This document shows, piece after piece, positions 16,463 through 26,489 of a DNA stretch of 47,841 nt (positions within the stretch are counted from its first letter, which is position 1; each line of letters opens with the position of its first letter). The stretch comes from Oligoflexales bacterium (GTDB lineage Bacteria; Bdellovibrionota_B; Oligoflexia; Oligoflexales; RGVZ01), in contig CANLUT010000008.1 of the NCBI GenBank assembly GCA_947494335.1, forward strand, positions 1 through 47,841, in the 5' to 3' direction. The position numbers were made by a program, and so were the translations under genes. Under the pieces are notes generated by a model. The model did not search any database. It saw only the letters and a list, made by a program, of their open reading frames with translations, and was not told the origin of the DNA.

Positions 16463-17695
16463 CTAAGGCCGATCCGTCCACTGATCGAGCAATCCGCCCG
16501 CCGCTAGCCGAACTCCTGGGGAGATGCTGCTTGTCAACTCCGACGCGACGGCGTCCAAAAGATCGCGCGATGGATGAACCTTCTTTAAAGCCCTCATAAT
16601 TGCAGCCTTATGCCAACCCAAATTAGCATCACTGAGCATACGGCGCACCAATTCACCATTCAACTTTGTCGGCGCAAGATCGGCCAATCTGGAGATGATC
16701 GCCTCCAAGACTTCGGGGGATATTTTATTTAAACTCTTGGCAATTAGGGCCTCAAGAAAGTCTGCCGAAACATGAGCAGATCGCCTCACAATCGCCTCTT
16801 GCCAACGGTTACTTAGCTGTAAAAACTTCTTCGGCAAATCAGATAGCGTCATAGTCATTGCAGCACAATATGCGGTCAGTGAATATCCGTAGTCAGTAAG
16901 CTCAACGCCACGGGTTTTTGAACGCCGCGCCTTTGACTCTTCAACGACAATGCCTGCAGCCGTAAAAATTTCACGCAGCGCCGGCCGATCAATAAGAATT
17001 TGACTCTCACCTTTACCAATACGAACTAGTACTGACAGCAATTCAGGAATGTTTTCCTCGAGCACAAATGGCTGCGCAGCATCACCGGCTGCTGCCAGCA
17101 TAGCGTATCGCATACGGTGAAAATCCATGGCCCAAGCTGTGGCTTTGCACTCGTGACCGAGCTCCAAAACGATCGTTGCAAGCATGGCATCATACTCAGG
17201 AATAAAAACCTGACTCTCAACTCTTTCAATTGCTTGTAGACCATCACGAAGTTTTCTGAGAACAGCAGTGCCTAGCCCCAAGTCCGCATCCAAGGCATCC
17301 TCGTCTCTAGCCCCCGCAGCGCAAACATAAGCCCACGTTAAAAACTCACGATCATCACAGCAAATACTGCGGGGGCGGTATAGCCCCAGCTCCATTGCCG
17401 CCTCAATCATGTCATGACAAATAATTTCCGCGTCACCCCTCGGAATTCCGTAGTCTAACTGCAAAAAATCAATCATTAGCGCCGAAAATACTGGAACTTG
17501 TAGCCAATCTCGATGCCGCATCATGGCGTACGCAAGGTCCACAAAAAGAATTCCACGGATACTACGCGCTAGCTGGGCAATCTTAGGTGTGTGACTTGTT
17601 ATTTCAGAAAACTCACGCTCAAGTGGCTTTAGTTCCCACTGGTTAAGACCAGCGTTCAAACTATTCATCTTATTGTCGATGACACTCCAGCTCAC
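16463..17695 (-). CDS. Helical protein with HEAT-like C-terminus, unknown
   Basis: 410-aa cytoplasmic protein. GTG 17695 is preferred because TTAGGAGG ends 4 nt before it; the frame can be extended to a TTG at 17740 without a ribosome site. It is predominantly helical throughout. The last 120 residues have a repeating two-helix pattern (ADFLEALIAKSLNKI, VLEAIISRLADLAP, RDLLDAVASEL) like HEAT/ARM scaffolds. No catalytic motif and no family recognised. It is 60 nt upstream of the DUF4301 gene in the same direction and divergent from the 1725-aa TPR gene, with 117 nt between the starts. Confidence 0.65.
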   Translation of the reverse strand: MSWSVIDNKMNSLNAGLNQWELKPLEREFSEITSHTPKIAQLARSIRGILFVDLAYAMMRHRDWLQVPVFSALMIDFLQLDYGIPRGDAEIICHDMIEAAMELGLYRPRSICCDDREFLTWAYVCAAGARDEDALDADLGLGTAVLRKLRDGLQAIERVESQVFIPEYDAMLATIVLELGHECKATAWAMDFHRMRYAMLAAAGDAAQPFVLEENIPELLSVLVRIGKGESQILIDRPALREIFTAAGIVVEESKARRSKTRGVELTDYGYSLTAYCAAMTMTLSDLPKKFLQLSNRWQEAIVRRSAHVSADFLEALIAKSLNKISPEVLEAIISRLADLAPTKLNGELVRRMLSDANLGWHKAAIMRALKKVHPSRDLLDAVASELTSSISPGVRLAAGGLLDQWTDRP

Positions 17696-17749
17696 ATGAC
17701 CTCCTAAGCCAGAAAAGCCAATGGATTTAGCAACTCTCAACCAATTCTT

Positions 17750-17755
17750 ATTATA
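17750..17755 (-). promoter_or_regulatory. Candidate -10 element for the 16463-17695 gene
   Basis: A perfect TATAAT lies on the minus strand, 54 nt before the GTG at 17695. No good -35 hexamer sits at 16-18 bp, so it is only a candidate. It is in the 117-nt divergent interval shared with the TPR gene. Confidence 0.25.
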
Positions 17756-17812
17756 TCCGATACTGCCTCAGATAACGAGTATTCGGGACCGCCACAAGTC
17801 ACCTGGAGACGC

Positions 17813-20800
17813 ATGTCAGAGACATCTGCAATTTTAGAGGCTTTGCTTGAAGAAAATGGATACCAAAAATCCATCTCAGGCCATGACGTCATATGGAGAC
17901 TACAAAACGATGACCCCAAATCGACAATTCAGGGGCGCGTTGAAATACTGGAGAGAAAAAGTCTTTTTCACATTACAAAATGCCAGCTGCGCTTGAATCC
18001 AGAGAGCATTGCTCAGAAAATCCGGACAAATTTCAAAAAACGATTCACGCGCACCGCATCGTGGATGCATACGATTGAGACAGATGGAAGAATTCGAATC
18101 ATTGCAGAGGTTTCAGCAGCACCAGATACAAAAACAACGGGCGTAGAGACACCAGCGCGAAGATCCACTAAGATGGGAACTTGCATCGGCTGGACCGTTA
18201 ACATTTCACACATCAATTCGCAAATTTCGCTTCAAATTACGGATACATTTCTTATCGGCGATTATATATCCCACTGGTGGCCAGATCTTGTCTCATCGGT
18301 AGCTGAATCCTATACACCTTTCTCCTTGAAGGCATGGACACCGAGGCATTTGACTGAGTATCAGCTCCCGCTCGCCATTGCAGGGGGCAAAGCGAAGAAA
18401 GCAAAATCACAGCGTCGGCCGTTCAACGAAACCATGGTAGTTGAATTGCCAATTCCGCTTAAAATCACCAAATCCAGAGATCTCATCACTCTTGAGACGA
18501 CATTGGAGCCCGCAACTCAAGCAGAAACCCCTCTCGAAATTATTGAAGCAAGAGAAACTTCCGAAACATGGAAGAGCATCGACACAAAAATTCTTTTTAG
18601 AAAGCAGCCCGACGCAGTCGCGCGACATGTTCCTTTGGACAATGACGTCTTGATGCGACTTGCCGCCGAACCAAATCTAAAGATTGAGCATCCGAAAAAA
18701 GACTTGGTCGCAATTATAGACTCCACGACCGATCGACGCCTCATGTCCATGACAGGTATCACACAGTTGGCATCAAGACTTGAGTCACAAAAATCCATCA
18801 TCCAGCACCTCTCAGCAACTATCCGTCAAATTTCAGAAACCTATGGCGCAATTGACTCCTTAGACCCTTTATCAAGAGTCGTTCCAGAAACACTCGGTGA
18901 CGCGTGGGCTTCAGTGGATCCCAATATGGCTTACCGATGCTGGAATGTCGCACTCGAAAACTCAAGCCAAAACCCTCGGATTCTCCGGAAGATCTCACAA
19001 ATGGCTAAAACCTCGGGGAACCTGGACATTGAAATCGACGCCACATTGAAAATATTGGCTCACGGACGTCGAAAGGTAGAAATCGCCGAAGGCGCAAACC
19101 GACTCGTGGAAATCATGGAGAGCGGTTCAGGCGCCACAGAGGCATGGGCTAGAAAAATAACGGATGGCCTAGAACGCGCATTAGGCCTTTGCAACGATGA
19201 TCCCACGCTAGCTCTTCAAATTGCAGAAATACTTGCCATCAATGGGCGACACCGAGATGTATTGACACACCTTGACGCCGTTCTCTCCCAAACTGAAAAA
19301 AGTCGTGATGCTCAGCTGGTTTTTAAGACAAACCTGATCATGGCCAGAATATGGCACAAAAAAGAGGGCAATATTAAGCTAGCTAACTACCGATATAACT
19401 GCGCACTTTCAGTGGGAGCGAAAATATCGGACAACGAGCTTGCAGAATTTGAGCAGTTCTTTATTGAATCAAAAAACAGCGATGGTGTTGAACGCGTCAT
19501 GCAAATGCGAGCATCACAACCCGACCCTCAGGCAAGAGTAAAAGCCTTGCATCGAAGTGCTCTTTACAATCACAAAGACGGAAATCTGCGGAAATCATCC
19601 ACAAATTTAATAGAGTTACTAGCAGAGGGCATTGTCGACATACAGTATTTGACAATCCTGGAATCTGCGGCCCAACAAATACCCACAATGACACAGGCCG
19701 TTGTTATCGCAATGATGCGCGCTGACATTAGCGCACTTAGTAGAGATGAACAGATTCGATGGAAACTCTCTGCTGCAAGAGCCGGACTTGAAATCCCAGA
19801 ATTGCAGGCTGATGCCATCGCAGCGATGACAACGCCTGGCATTCTGCCGCTTCTATCGAGCAAAGAGGCCAACATCATCTTGAAACACAAATTAGCTCAC
19901 GCTGACTCAATCGATGTCTCGAATTTTATCAGCAACCGACTTCCATATGCAGATCAGCAGGAGTACCAGCATCTATTAGTCACTGTTACGGAAAAAGATT
20001 TAATCTCCGCTGATGGACTCTACGAGAACGCATTCGCATCCCACGCAGGCCAATGTCATAGTTTGTCACTAAGCAAAACTCGACTGCTGAAGCACATTCA
20101 ATCCGAGCGAGTCAACGAACTGCGCGCTCTTTTGAAGGCTCACGAGATATCCCTGCAAGGAACACCCCAAGTCACATCACTGCGCGACAACGCAATCGAC
20201 CAAATTTGCGCAGCGCAAAATCATGTTTTTGCCGAGGAACTCGAGGATCTTTGTTCTGCAGCGATTTCCGATACATCTCCGGGATCAGCGAGCCGAAATA
20301 CCATTATTCACACGTTGATTGCATCCGGATTCCTATCAATCGGCAAAGGCTTCTTGATAAACGAAATCGCGAGCGGAAATATCTGTATCGTCGATGAGAC
20401 AGTCGTGGAAAGCTTGCTCGCCGATGACACATCAACTCTGGCAGACTGGCACAAACTATGTCGCAACGCAACTACCGACTCGAACCGGCGTTTGGAGCAC
20501 TCGCAACGATATTTTGACTTATGGATGGGAACGAATGAAAGACCATCTTTTCTCATCGATGTACTAGAGGATTTTGGATCGAGACATCCTCTTAGTTTAG
20601 AGAAACTGGAACTACTCGAGTTTCTCTGCGTCAGAGAGCGGAAGCTCGAACGATGGCTAAAGCAAATAGCAAAAAAGATTTCATCGTCTGACCAAGATGG
20701 TCAAAATGACCTATTATGCTGGGCCGTCCGAGTCGTCAATAGCAGGCTCGATAACTTTGAGCGTTCTGCCGAATTCTGCATCCAAGTTTGGACAGACAGA

Positions 20801-22990
20801 AATGAGCTAAATATAAGCGAAAACTTCATGCTTAGCTCTCTCTACGCGCAAGCCGGGTCAATTGATAGCGCACAAACTTACCTCCTAAAAATCTTGAACA
20901 ATCCCGAAATATTACATCATCCAGCGGCTCTAAAGGCCGGATTGGACATGCTGTCTCGATGTCGCCTAGATAAAGCACATTTCGCAACGATCACGCAAAC
21001 CCTGCTGTCATGGGCACGCGCCGGCACTGACTCCCAATTGACTGAATATCTGATCGAACGCTCGATTGAATGGCAGGTAGCTAGCAATGAAGATCTGAAC
21101 GCGATGTTCAAAAATTATTTTCACGTCGAATCGGCTGATCGACTCGCGACCATGGCCGTACAAATTCTATCGAAAGCTGAACGAGGTGGCAGCAATGTGC
21201 AACGTATGATCAACGATTGGCGGGAGCAGTTCTCATTGGTGGATCAACAGCCAAAATGGCTTGAGATGGTAGCCATACTAAATAAAGATCGTTATCTGGG
21301 ATTACTCAAGAAGAACGCCAGAAGCGAGGTCATACACTTTTTTGCGAACCACTTGTATAGCAGCGATAACCGTCGACTTGACTCGATTCCGGTGTTTGAA
21401 ACGCTAGCCCATGAGAATCCCCTAGATAACCGTTCTTGGATTCCCCTTTATTCCCTGTATGAGGAAACCGGAGCAAGACAAAAGCTCATTAGCCATCTAG
21501 AGCGAGTTATACCGCTGATCCAAAAAGACAGAAGTATTCTAGAACAGACGCCGTTCACCCTTGAATCCCTTACAAATTCACTGCGGAAGGCTCGAGCGGC
21601 GAATCAAGGCGGATTTGAACTCCATATAGATAGAGCATCTAGCAAGCAAAAGGACTTTGAGATTCAGGAAAGAGCAGCTCAAATGCAGAAGGCCTGGATC
21701 TCTGCCACACCAATGATTCAGATCGGACTTCCGCAAATCGCATTGCAGTCTGAAAGCGACGCCAACTCTACCGGCCAGGACTCCGGTAATAATACATGGT
21801 CGAGCGGATTGAACGCGTTTGATGCAGGAGCAGCAGCGTCTCTAGCCCCAGAGACGGACCATCAGCCTATTCATCAATTCTCGGAAATGAGCAACAGCGA
21901 AAAGACGCTCGTTGATAACCCCGTCGAGGCAGCACCTGGGTTTGAGGACTTGGATTTAGAGACGGGATCTCGGACAGGTCGCAATCCTCAGATTAATTGG
22001 CGAGACTTAATCGTTTCTGAGCGTGTGTCACCAAGCACGACCGAACGGATCATGACGATGGCTTTTGCTAGTGAGATTGAAAAGCACATCGCCGTCCAGT
22101 GCATCGCCTTGATGAATGGAGACATGAGATCCCTCGACGCTTGGCATTGGCAAGCATGGAGGAAGCCTGAAACATGTGACTACAGCCTTTCGCCAAAAGG
22201 TCGAATGCCGGATCTCACTAACTTGAAACATTACGGCGGACCATTGCATAAACTACTAAGGCTTATGCAACCCATATTGACGCGCGCTGCTCGTAGTCGT
22301 TTTGTAATCGACGCAAAACTGCAGGAACTTGGAATTCCGTCCGCGGTACAAATGTCACCGATTGAATTCGAACACCCAGTAATGGATCGATTGAGCTTGT
22401 CATTTTTCCGACCTCATATCGATGCGGCAAAGATTCGCCTTATGGATACCCCAGGAATGGGGAATCATGTCTTTTTTGATCTGCGCACGCGATTCATTCA
22501 TTTTGACGCCGAATGGCAAGCAAAACTCCCTAGAACCGTACTCGCACATAAATTTATAGAATTGATCGTGAATCATCAACGCGGCCAAAACGTTTTGATC
22601 GAGCTTAACCCGGTTACGCAAATTCTCCCCATACTGGATGATATTTCGTCCGTATTGACCTCCAGTGGGATCGCAAGACTGCAAATTGCATTCGGCATCC
22701 AACATAGAGACATCAGCCAGGATCTTCGCCACATCAACAAGGACCAACTTGTGTCACTACTTTCCGTCGCAGGAAAACCAAGCGCCAGAGATATCAAGGC
22801 ACTTCAATATGAAATGAAGATCAAGACCCTAGCAACAATTCTTGCTTCAACTCTGGATGTTGTCGGTATTATGGAGTCCCTATGCGAAAGGGACTTGTTT
22901 GAAAATGGAGTCTTGACGCCTAAATCAATCTTAAAAATGAATCCATTAGCCAAAGAAATACTTGAATTAGCTACTAATCTAAAAATTTAA
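17813..22990 (+). CDS. Giant TPR-repeat scaffold protein
   Basis: 1725-aa protein without signal peptide or membrane segment, so cytoplasmic. Residues 1-180 form a mixed alpha/beta N-terminal part. About 330-1330 is a long solenoid of TPR-like helix pairs (for example ALQIAEILAINGRHRDVLTHL, ENFMLSSLYAQAGSIDSAQTYL, RSWIPLYSLYEETGARQKL). A polar, Ser/Asp-rich linker (about 1340-1405) follows, then a folded C-terminal domain (about 1410-1725) containing WHWQAWRKP, FFDLRTRFIHFD and VLIELNPVTQIL, which I do not recognise. ACCTGGAG lies about 9 nt before ATG. It is convergent with epmA, with 1 nt between the stops. The solenoid suggests an assembly or regulatory scaffold. Giant TPR proteins are common in predatory and social bacteria; partners are unknown. 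Confidence 0.8.
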   Translation: MSETSAILEALLEENGYQKSISGHDVIWRLQNDDPKSTIQGRVEILERKSLFHITKCQLRLNPESIAQKIRTNFKKRFTRTASWMHTIETDGRIRIIAEVSAAPDTKTTGVETPARRSTKMGTCIGWTVNISHINSQISLQITDTFLIGDYISHWWPDLVSSVAESYTPFSLKAWTPRHLTEYQLPLAIAGGKAKKAKSQRRPFNETMVVELPIPLKITKSRDLITLETTLEPATQAETPLEIIEARETSETWKSIDTKILFRKQPDAVARHVPLDNDVLMRLAAEPNLKIEHPKKDLVAIIDSTTDRRLMSMTGITQLASRLESQKSIIQHLSATIRQISETYGAIDSLDPLSRVVPETLGDAWASVDPNMAYRCWNVALENSSQNPRILRKISQMAKTSGNLDIEIDATLKILAHGRRKVEIAEGANRLVEIMESGSGATEAWARKITDGLERALGLCNDDPTLALQIAEILAINGRHRDVLTHLDAVLSQTEKSRDAQLVFKTNLIMARIWHKKEGNIKLANYRYNCALSVGAKISDNELAEFEQFFIESKNSDGVERVMQMRASQPDPQARVKALHRSALYNHKDGNLRKSSTNLIELLAEGIVDIQYLTILESAAQQIPTMTQAVVIAMMRADISALSRDEQIRWKLSAARAGLEIPELQADAIAAMTTPGILPLLSSKEANIILKHKLAHADSIDVSNFISNRLPYADQQEYQHLLVTVTEKDLISADGLYENAFASHAGQCHSLSLSKTRLLKHIQSERVNELRALLKAHEISLQGTPQVTSLRDNAIDQICAAQNHVFAEELEDLCSAAISDTSPGSASRNTIIHTLIASGFLSIGKGFLINEIASGNICIVDETVVESLLADDTSTLADWHKLCRNATTDSNRRLEHSQRYFDLWMGTNERPSFLIDVLEDFGSRHPLSLEKLELLEFLCVRERKLERWLKQIAKKISSSDQDGQNDLLCWAVRVVNSRLDNFERSAEFCIQVWTDRNELNISENFMLSSLYAQAGSIDSAQTYLLKILNNPEILHHPAALKAGLDMLSRCRLDKAHFATITQTLLSWARAGTDSQLTEYLIERSIEWQVASNEDLNAMFKNYFHVESADRLATMAVQILSKAERGGSNVQRMINDWREQFSLVDQQPKWLEMVAILNKDRYLGLLKKNARSEVIHFFANHLYSSDNRRLDSIPVFETLAHENPLDNRSWIPLYSLYEETGARQKLISHLERVIPLIQKDRSILEQTPFTLESLTNSLRKARAANQGGFELHIDRASSKQKDFEIQERAAQMQKAWISATPMIQIGLPQIALQSESDANSTGQDSGNNTWSSGLNAFDAGAAASLAPETDHQPIHQFSEMSNSEKTLVDNPVEAAPGFEDLDLETGSRTGRNPQINWRDLIVSERVSPSTTERIMTMAFASEIEKHIAVQCIALMNGDMRSLDAWHWQAWRKPETCDYSLSPKGRMPDLTNLKHYGGPLHKLLRLMQPILTRAARSRFVIDAKLQELGIPSAVQMSPIEFEHPVMDRLSLSFFRPHIDAAKIRLMDTPGMGNHVFFDLRTRFIHFDAEWQAKLPRTVLAHKFIELIVNHQRGQNVLIELNPVTQILPILDDISSVLTSSGIARLQIAFGIQHRDISQDLRHINKDQLVSLLSVAGKPSARDIKALQYEMKIKTLATILASTLDVVGIMESLCERDLFENGVLTPKSILKMNPLAKEILELATNLKI

Positions 22991-22991
22991 A

Positions 22992-23969
22992 TTATTTCAT
23001 CTCACGAAATAACAAAGAAGAGTCGAGCGAAGACGATCCGGCTAGCAGAGCCAACCACCGATCAAATCCCAGTGCGTTTCCGGCGCAGGGCTTTGTAAAG
23101 TTTTTCATCGCAAGATAAAAATCCTCATCCTCTGGGGAATCTGGATAGCCATGCGACCGTCTCAAGGCCATCGCCTCTCCTATGCGCTTGCGATTCTCGG
23201 ACTCACCGGTCAACTCATAAAAACCATTACATAGTTCGACACGCCCCAGGTAAAATTCAAATCGCGACGCTCTACCATTTTGGACCACGGCAAGCGCCGA
23301 CTGCGACGGCGGATAATCCATCAAGACACAGCCTTTAATCTTGGCAATCTGCGGCTCAATTTTTTCAATAAGAGTTTTGAAGTAGGCTATTTCAAAGTCG
23401 TCGGTATTTTGCACCGATAAAACGCCAGCCTCAATTGCTTTTTTCGCAAGCTCAGGATCACCATCAACAAGATCAATGCCTGCCCATGATTTAAAGGCGT
23501 CAAATACACCAATCCATTCAAATTTCTTTGGCAGTAGATCGGGAACTTTTATTTCATAAAGCCTGGCAAACGCGTCTGCAGTCTCTCGCAGATAATCTTC
23601 TGTCTCTTTGATCATTTGGTGATATGACATTCCTGAACAATACCACTCGAGCATTGTAAATTCTGGATTATGCCATTCACTCATTTCACCATGATTACGA
23701 AAGCAAGGACCAATCTGAAATGACTTTTCGACACCTAAAGCCATGATGCGCTTCATATGCAACTCAGGACTACTACGAAGCCAGCGCTGATGTCTCTTTT
23801 GCGCGTGATCGGACCATGACGTCTCAAAATACTGAAGATGAACCTCGGTACCAGGACAACGGGCCACAACCGGCGTGTCTACTTCCAGGTATCCTCGTGT
23901 CTCGAAAAAACCACGAGTCGCCTTACGCAGGGCGTCACGGCGTTTGAGAACCGCTAACCCGTCGTTCAT
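22992..23969 (-). CDS. epmA: EF-P (R)-beta-lysyl ligase EpmA-like (GenX/PoxA)
   Basis: 325 aa, the same length as E. coli EpmA. It is a class II lysyl-tRNA-synthetase catalytic core without an anticodon-binding domain. Visible motifs: motif 1 region (RGYLEVDTPVVARCPGTE), SPELHMKRIMALG, motif 2 FRNHGEMSEWHNPEFTML, the ELCNGFYELTGE segment, and motif 3 GNALGFDRWLALL. EpmA attaches lysine to elongation factor P, which relieves ribosome stalling at polyproline. Its partners epmB and efp are not in this window. The start overlaps the uvrA-like stop (TGATG), so it is the last gene of the pdxA-uvrA-epmA operon. Confidence 0.92.
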   Translation of the reverse strand: MNDGLAVLKRRDALRKATRGFFETRGYLEVDTPVVARCPGTEVHLQYFETSWSDHAQKRHQRWLRSSPELHMKRIMALGVEKSFQIGPCFRNHGEMSEWHNPEFTMLEWYCSGMSYHQMIKETEDYLRETADAFARLYEIKVPDLLPKKFEWIGVFDAFKSWAGIDLVDGDPELAKKAIEAGVLSVQNTDDFEIAYFKTLIEKIEPQIAKIKGCVLMDYPPSQSALAVVQNGRASRFEFYLGRVELCNGFYELTGESENRKRIGEAMALRRSHGYPDSPEDEDFYLAMKNFTKPCAGNALGFDRWLALLAGSSSLDSSLLFREMK

Positions 23970-26488
23970 CAGTGCAGCTCCTTTGGAACGCCCTCATAGA
24001 CAAGCTCTCCGCCAGCATCAGCTGCGCCGGGACCAATCGTCAAACACCAGTCGGCTGCTCGAATCACATCCTGATTGTGCTCCACGACTATGAGCGTTGC
24101 GCCTGCGTCAGCTAATTCACGCATGACAGAAATAAGTCGCGTCACGTCTTCAAAATGCAGTCCCGTGGTCGGCTCATCCAGAATCAAAACACTTCCCTGC
24201 CCCATTTTCTTTGAGAAATAAGGCACCATCTTGAGTCTTTGAGCCTCACCGCCAGATAGGCTGGCACTTGGCTGTCCAAGCTTTAAGTACCCCAACCCCA
24301 AACTTTGCGCGGGAGCTAACTTCTGGATAATTTTCTTGTGATGAGCAAAGCGTGCTACAGCTTCATCAACACTCAGATTTAAAACATCATAAATAGAGAG
24401 ACCATTAAACTTCACATCCAGTACGTGTGAGCGGAATCGTCTGCCCCGGCAAACAGGGCATTGCACCCGTGCATCAGCCAAAAAACGCATCGTCAGATTG
24501 AGCTCTCCTCGACCTTTGCATTCAGGACAACGGCCACCTTCTACATGAATCGAGAACGACTTCGCCGTAAGCCCTGCCACTTGAGCATCTGGCAACGAGG
24601 CATAAAGATCACGGAGATCACCTAGAACATCTAGATATGTTGCAGGCATACTCACGCTACTTTTTGCGACTGGACGCCGATCAATTAAGTCAACACGTAG
24701 CAAGTCATCATGCCCCGTAAAAGACTCGCAATGGACCCAGGATTTTTTCTTTGCCTTCTTGTCATCAAGATTCATGGCAGCTAAAAGATTAGGAACCAAC
24801 ACTCCCAAAACAAGACTACTCTTTCCAGCCCCACTAACACCGGTAACGACGGTCATAGCCTCTAGAGGAATGCGAGCTTTTTTCATTCGTAAATTATTGA
24901 TTTTTGGTTTTTGTATCTCGAGAAATCTCGACTTAGAACGATCAATTTTTTTGCGAGTGATAGCCACCGGCTTACGCACAAGCCACTCAGCAGTCTTCGA
25001 CATCTTGGTAAATTTGCCGGCATCCTTTGGGATAAACGAAGCCTGCAAATGCCCTCCGTCAGCACCACCCGTTGGACCGAGGTCCACAATATAATCGGCG
25101 GCCCGCATGATGTCTTCATCATGATCAACAATTAGAATCGTGTTCCCCTGATCACGAAGTGCTTTAAGACTTTGAATCATCGTCGCAAGCTCTGTGTGAT
25201 GAAGCCCCTGACTGGGTTCATCGAGAACATAAAGAATTCCCCTCAGGTTCTCGCTCAAAACTCCCGAAAGCTTGACGCGTTGCGCTTCGCCCCCCGACAA
25301 ACTTCGCACACGTCGAGCCAGCGAGAGATAACCAATATTCATGTCCACCAAACGACCAATGGATGCGCAAACCTCCGAGTAAACGCGCTCGAACGCTGGA
25401 TTGCCGTTCAGATTGCCACGAACGGCGAGATCAGCGAACTGCTGACGCAGGTGGGTGAGCGGCATATTCAGGATTTCGTGGATTGTCTTGCCGCCTAGAA
25501 GGATTGCTTCTGCGTCTTTTTGGACTCCGGTCCCGTAGCAGGTTTCACAGCGCACTTCGGTCTCACCTAAAACCTCCTCATCATCCACCCCATCTTCGGA
25601 CTCAACGACATCAAGCTCGCCGTAGCCATCACAGTCATCACATCGTCCAAGAGAGTTAGAATTGAAGTAACGAGAGTCTAGACGTGGCCATGAAAATCCA
25701 CATTCGGGACAACCGGCCTGAGTTGAAAACACGTGTTTTCCATCAACATTCCAACGTCCTTTGTCGTCTACAAATACCCATTCACCGTATCCACCCGACT
25801 GCTCAAGCACAGCCTGTACACCGCGAACCAGCCTCTCGGGGGCATCAGGCTTAACCTTCAATAGATCGATGAGAATTTTGATAGTGTGTTTTTCTTCACG
25901 GGCCAGCTCGGGGATAGGATCGAGATTTGTCACCACACCGTCAATCCACGCCTTGGTGTAACCCCTTGCAGAAAACGCCGTTAGTTCTTTTCTGAAAATA
26001 CCTTTTTTCGACTCAGCCATCGGCACGACAAGTGCAATGGTTTTTCCGGATGCCGCCTCAACAATGTGACGTACAATTTCTTCTTTAGACATGGCGGACG
26101 TCGGGCGACGATGCTTCGGACAAAGCTGCTCACCAAATCGCGCAAACATCACTGCAATCATCTCTGATATATCGGTCAATGATCCAAGTGTTGCGCGATG
26201 GCTGGGGGCGGTTTCGTTTTGAGCCAGGGCGATGGCCGGGCTCAATCCTGAGATCTGCCTGACGGCTGGGCGGGTGCCTAGATCCAAGAACTGACGGCTA
26301 TAGTGTGACAGCGTGTAGAAAAACCGGCGCTGACTTTCTGCTAGCACTGTATCAAAGGCCAAAGAGCTTTTACCGCTACCACTGACACCTGTAACAACGG
26401 TGATGGCACCGCGCCTAATATCAACATCAATATTTTTGAGATTGTGCTCATTGGCGCCGCGAACTTTTATGTAATCATGAATGGTCAT
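23969..26488 (-). CDS. Short UvrA-like ABC ATPase lacking the insertion domain
   Basis: 839-aa UvrA-family protein; true UvrA is about 940. ATG 26488 has AGGGGG 5-6 nt upstream and lies 1 nt after the pdxA stop. First half: Walker A GVSGSGKSSL, a CPKH zinc site, a UvrB-binding-like region (about 140-235), CPECG and CDDCDGYG, then a short acidic loop (ESEDGVDDEEVLGE) before CETCYGTG, signature LSGGEAQRVKL and Walker B LYVLDEPSQGL. Second half: GVSGAGKSSL, the zinc module CPECKGRGE...CPVCRGRR, LSGGEAQRLKM and LILDEPTTGL. The roughly 130-residue damage-sensing insertion domain of UvrA is reduced to the acidic loop. It could be a UvrA paralogue with another role or a minimal repair protein. Confidence 0.85.
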   Translation of the reverse strand: MTIHDYIKVRGANEHNLKNIDVDIRRGAITVVTGVSGSGKSSLAFDTVLAESQRRFFYTLSHYSRQFLDLGTRPAVRQISGLSPAIALAQNETAPSHRATLGSLTDISEMIAVMFARFGEQLCPKHRRPTSAMSKEEIVRHIVEAASGKTIALVVPMAESKKGIFRKELTAFSARGYTKAWIDGVVTNLDPIPELAREEKHTIKILIDLLKVKPDAPERLVRGVQAVLEQSGGYGEWVFVDDKGRWNVDGKHVFSTQAGCPECGFSWPRLDSRYFNSNSLGRCDDCDGYGELDVVESEDGVDDEEVLGETEVRCETCYGTGVQKDAEAILLGGKTIHEILNMPLTHLRQQFADLAVRGNLNGNPAFERVYSEVCASIGRLVDMNIGYLSLARRVRSLSGGEAQRVKLSGVLSENLRGILYVLDEPSQGLHHTELATMIQSLKALRDQGNTILIVDHDEDIMRAADYIVDLGPTGGADGGHLQASFIPKDAGKFTKMSKTAEWLVRKPVAITRKKIDRSKSRFLEIQKPKINNLRMKKARIPLEAMTVVTGVSGAGKSSLVLGVLVPNLLAAMNLDDKKAKKKSWVHCESFTGHDDLLRVDLIDRRPVAKSSVSMPATYLDVLGDLRDLYASLPDAQVAGLTAKSFSIHVEGGRCPECKGRGELNLTMRFLADARVQCPVCRGRRFRSHVLDVKFNGLSIYDVLNLSVDEAVARFAHHKKIIQKLAPAQSLGLGYLKLGQPSASLSGGEAQRLKMVPYFSKKMGQGSVLILDEPTTGLHFEDVTRLISVMRELADAGATLIVVEHNQDVIRAADWCLTIGPGAADAGGELVYEGVPKELH

Positions 26489-26489
26489 T

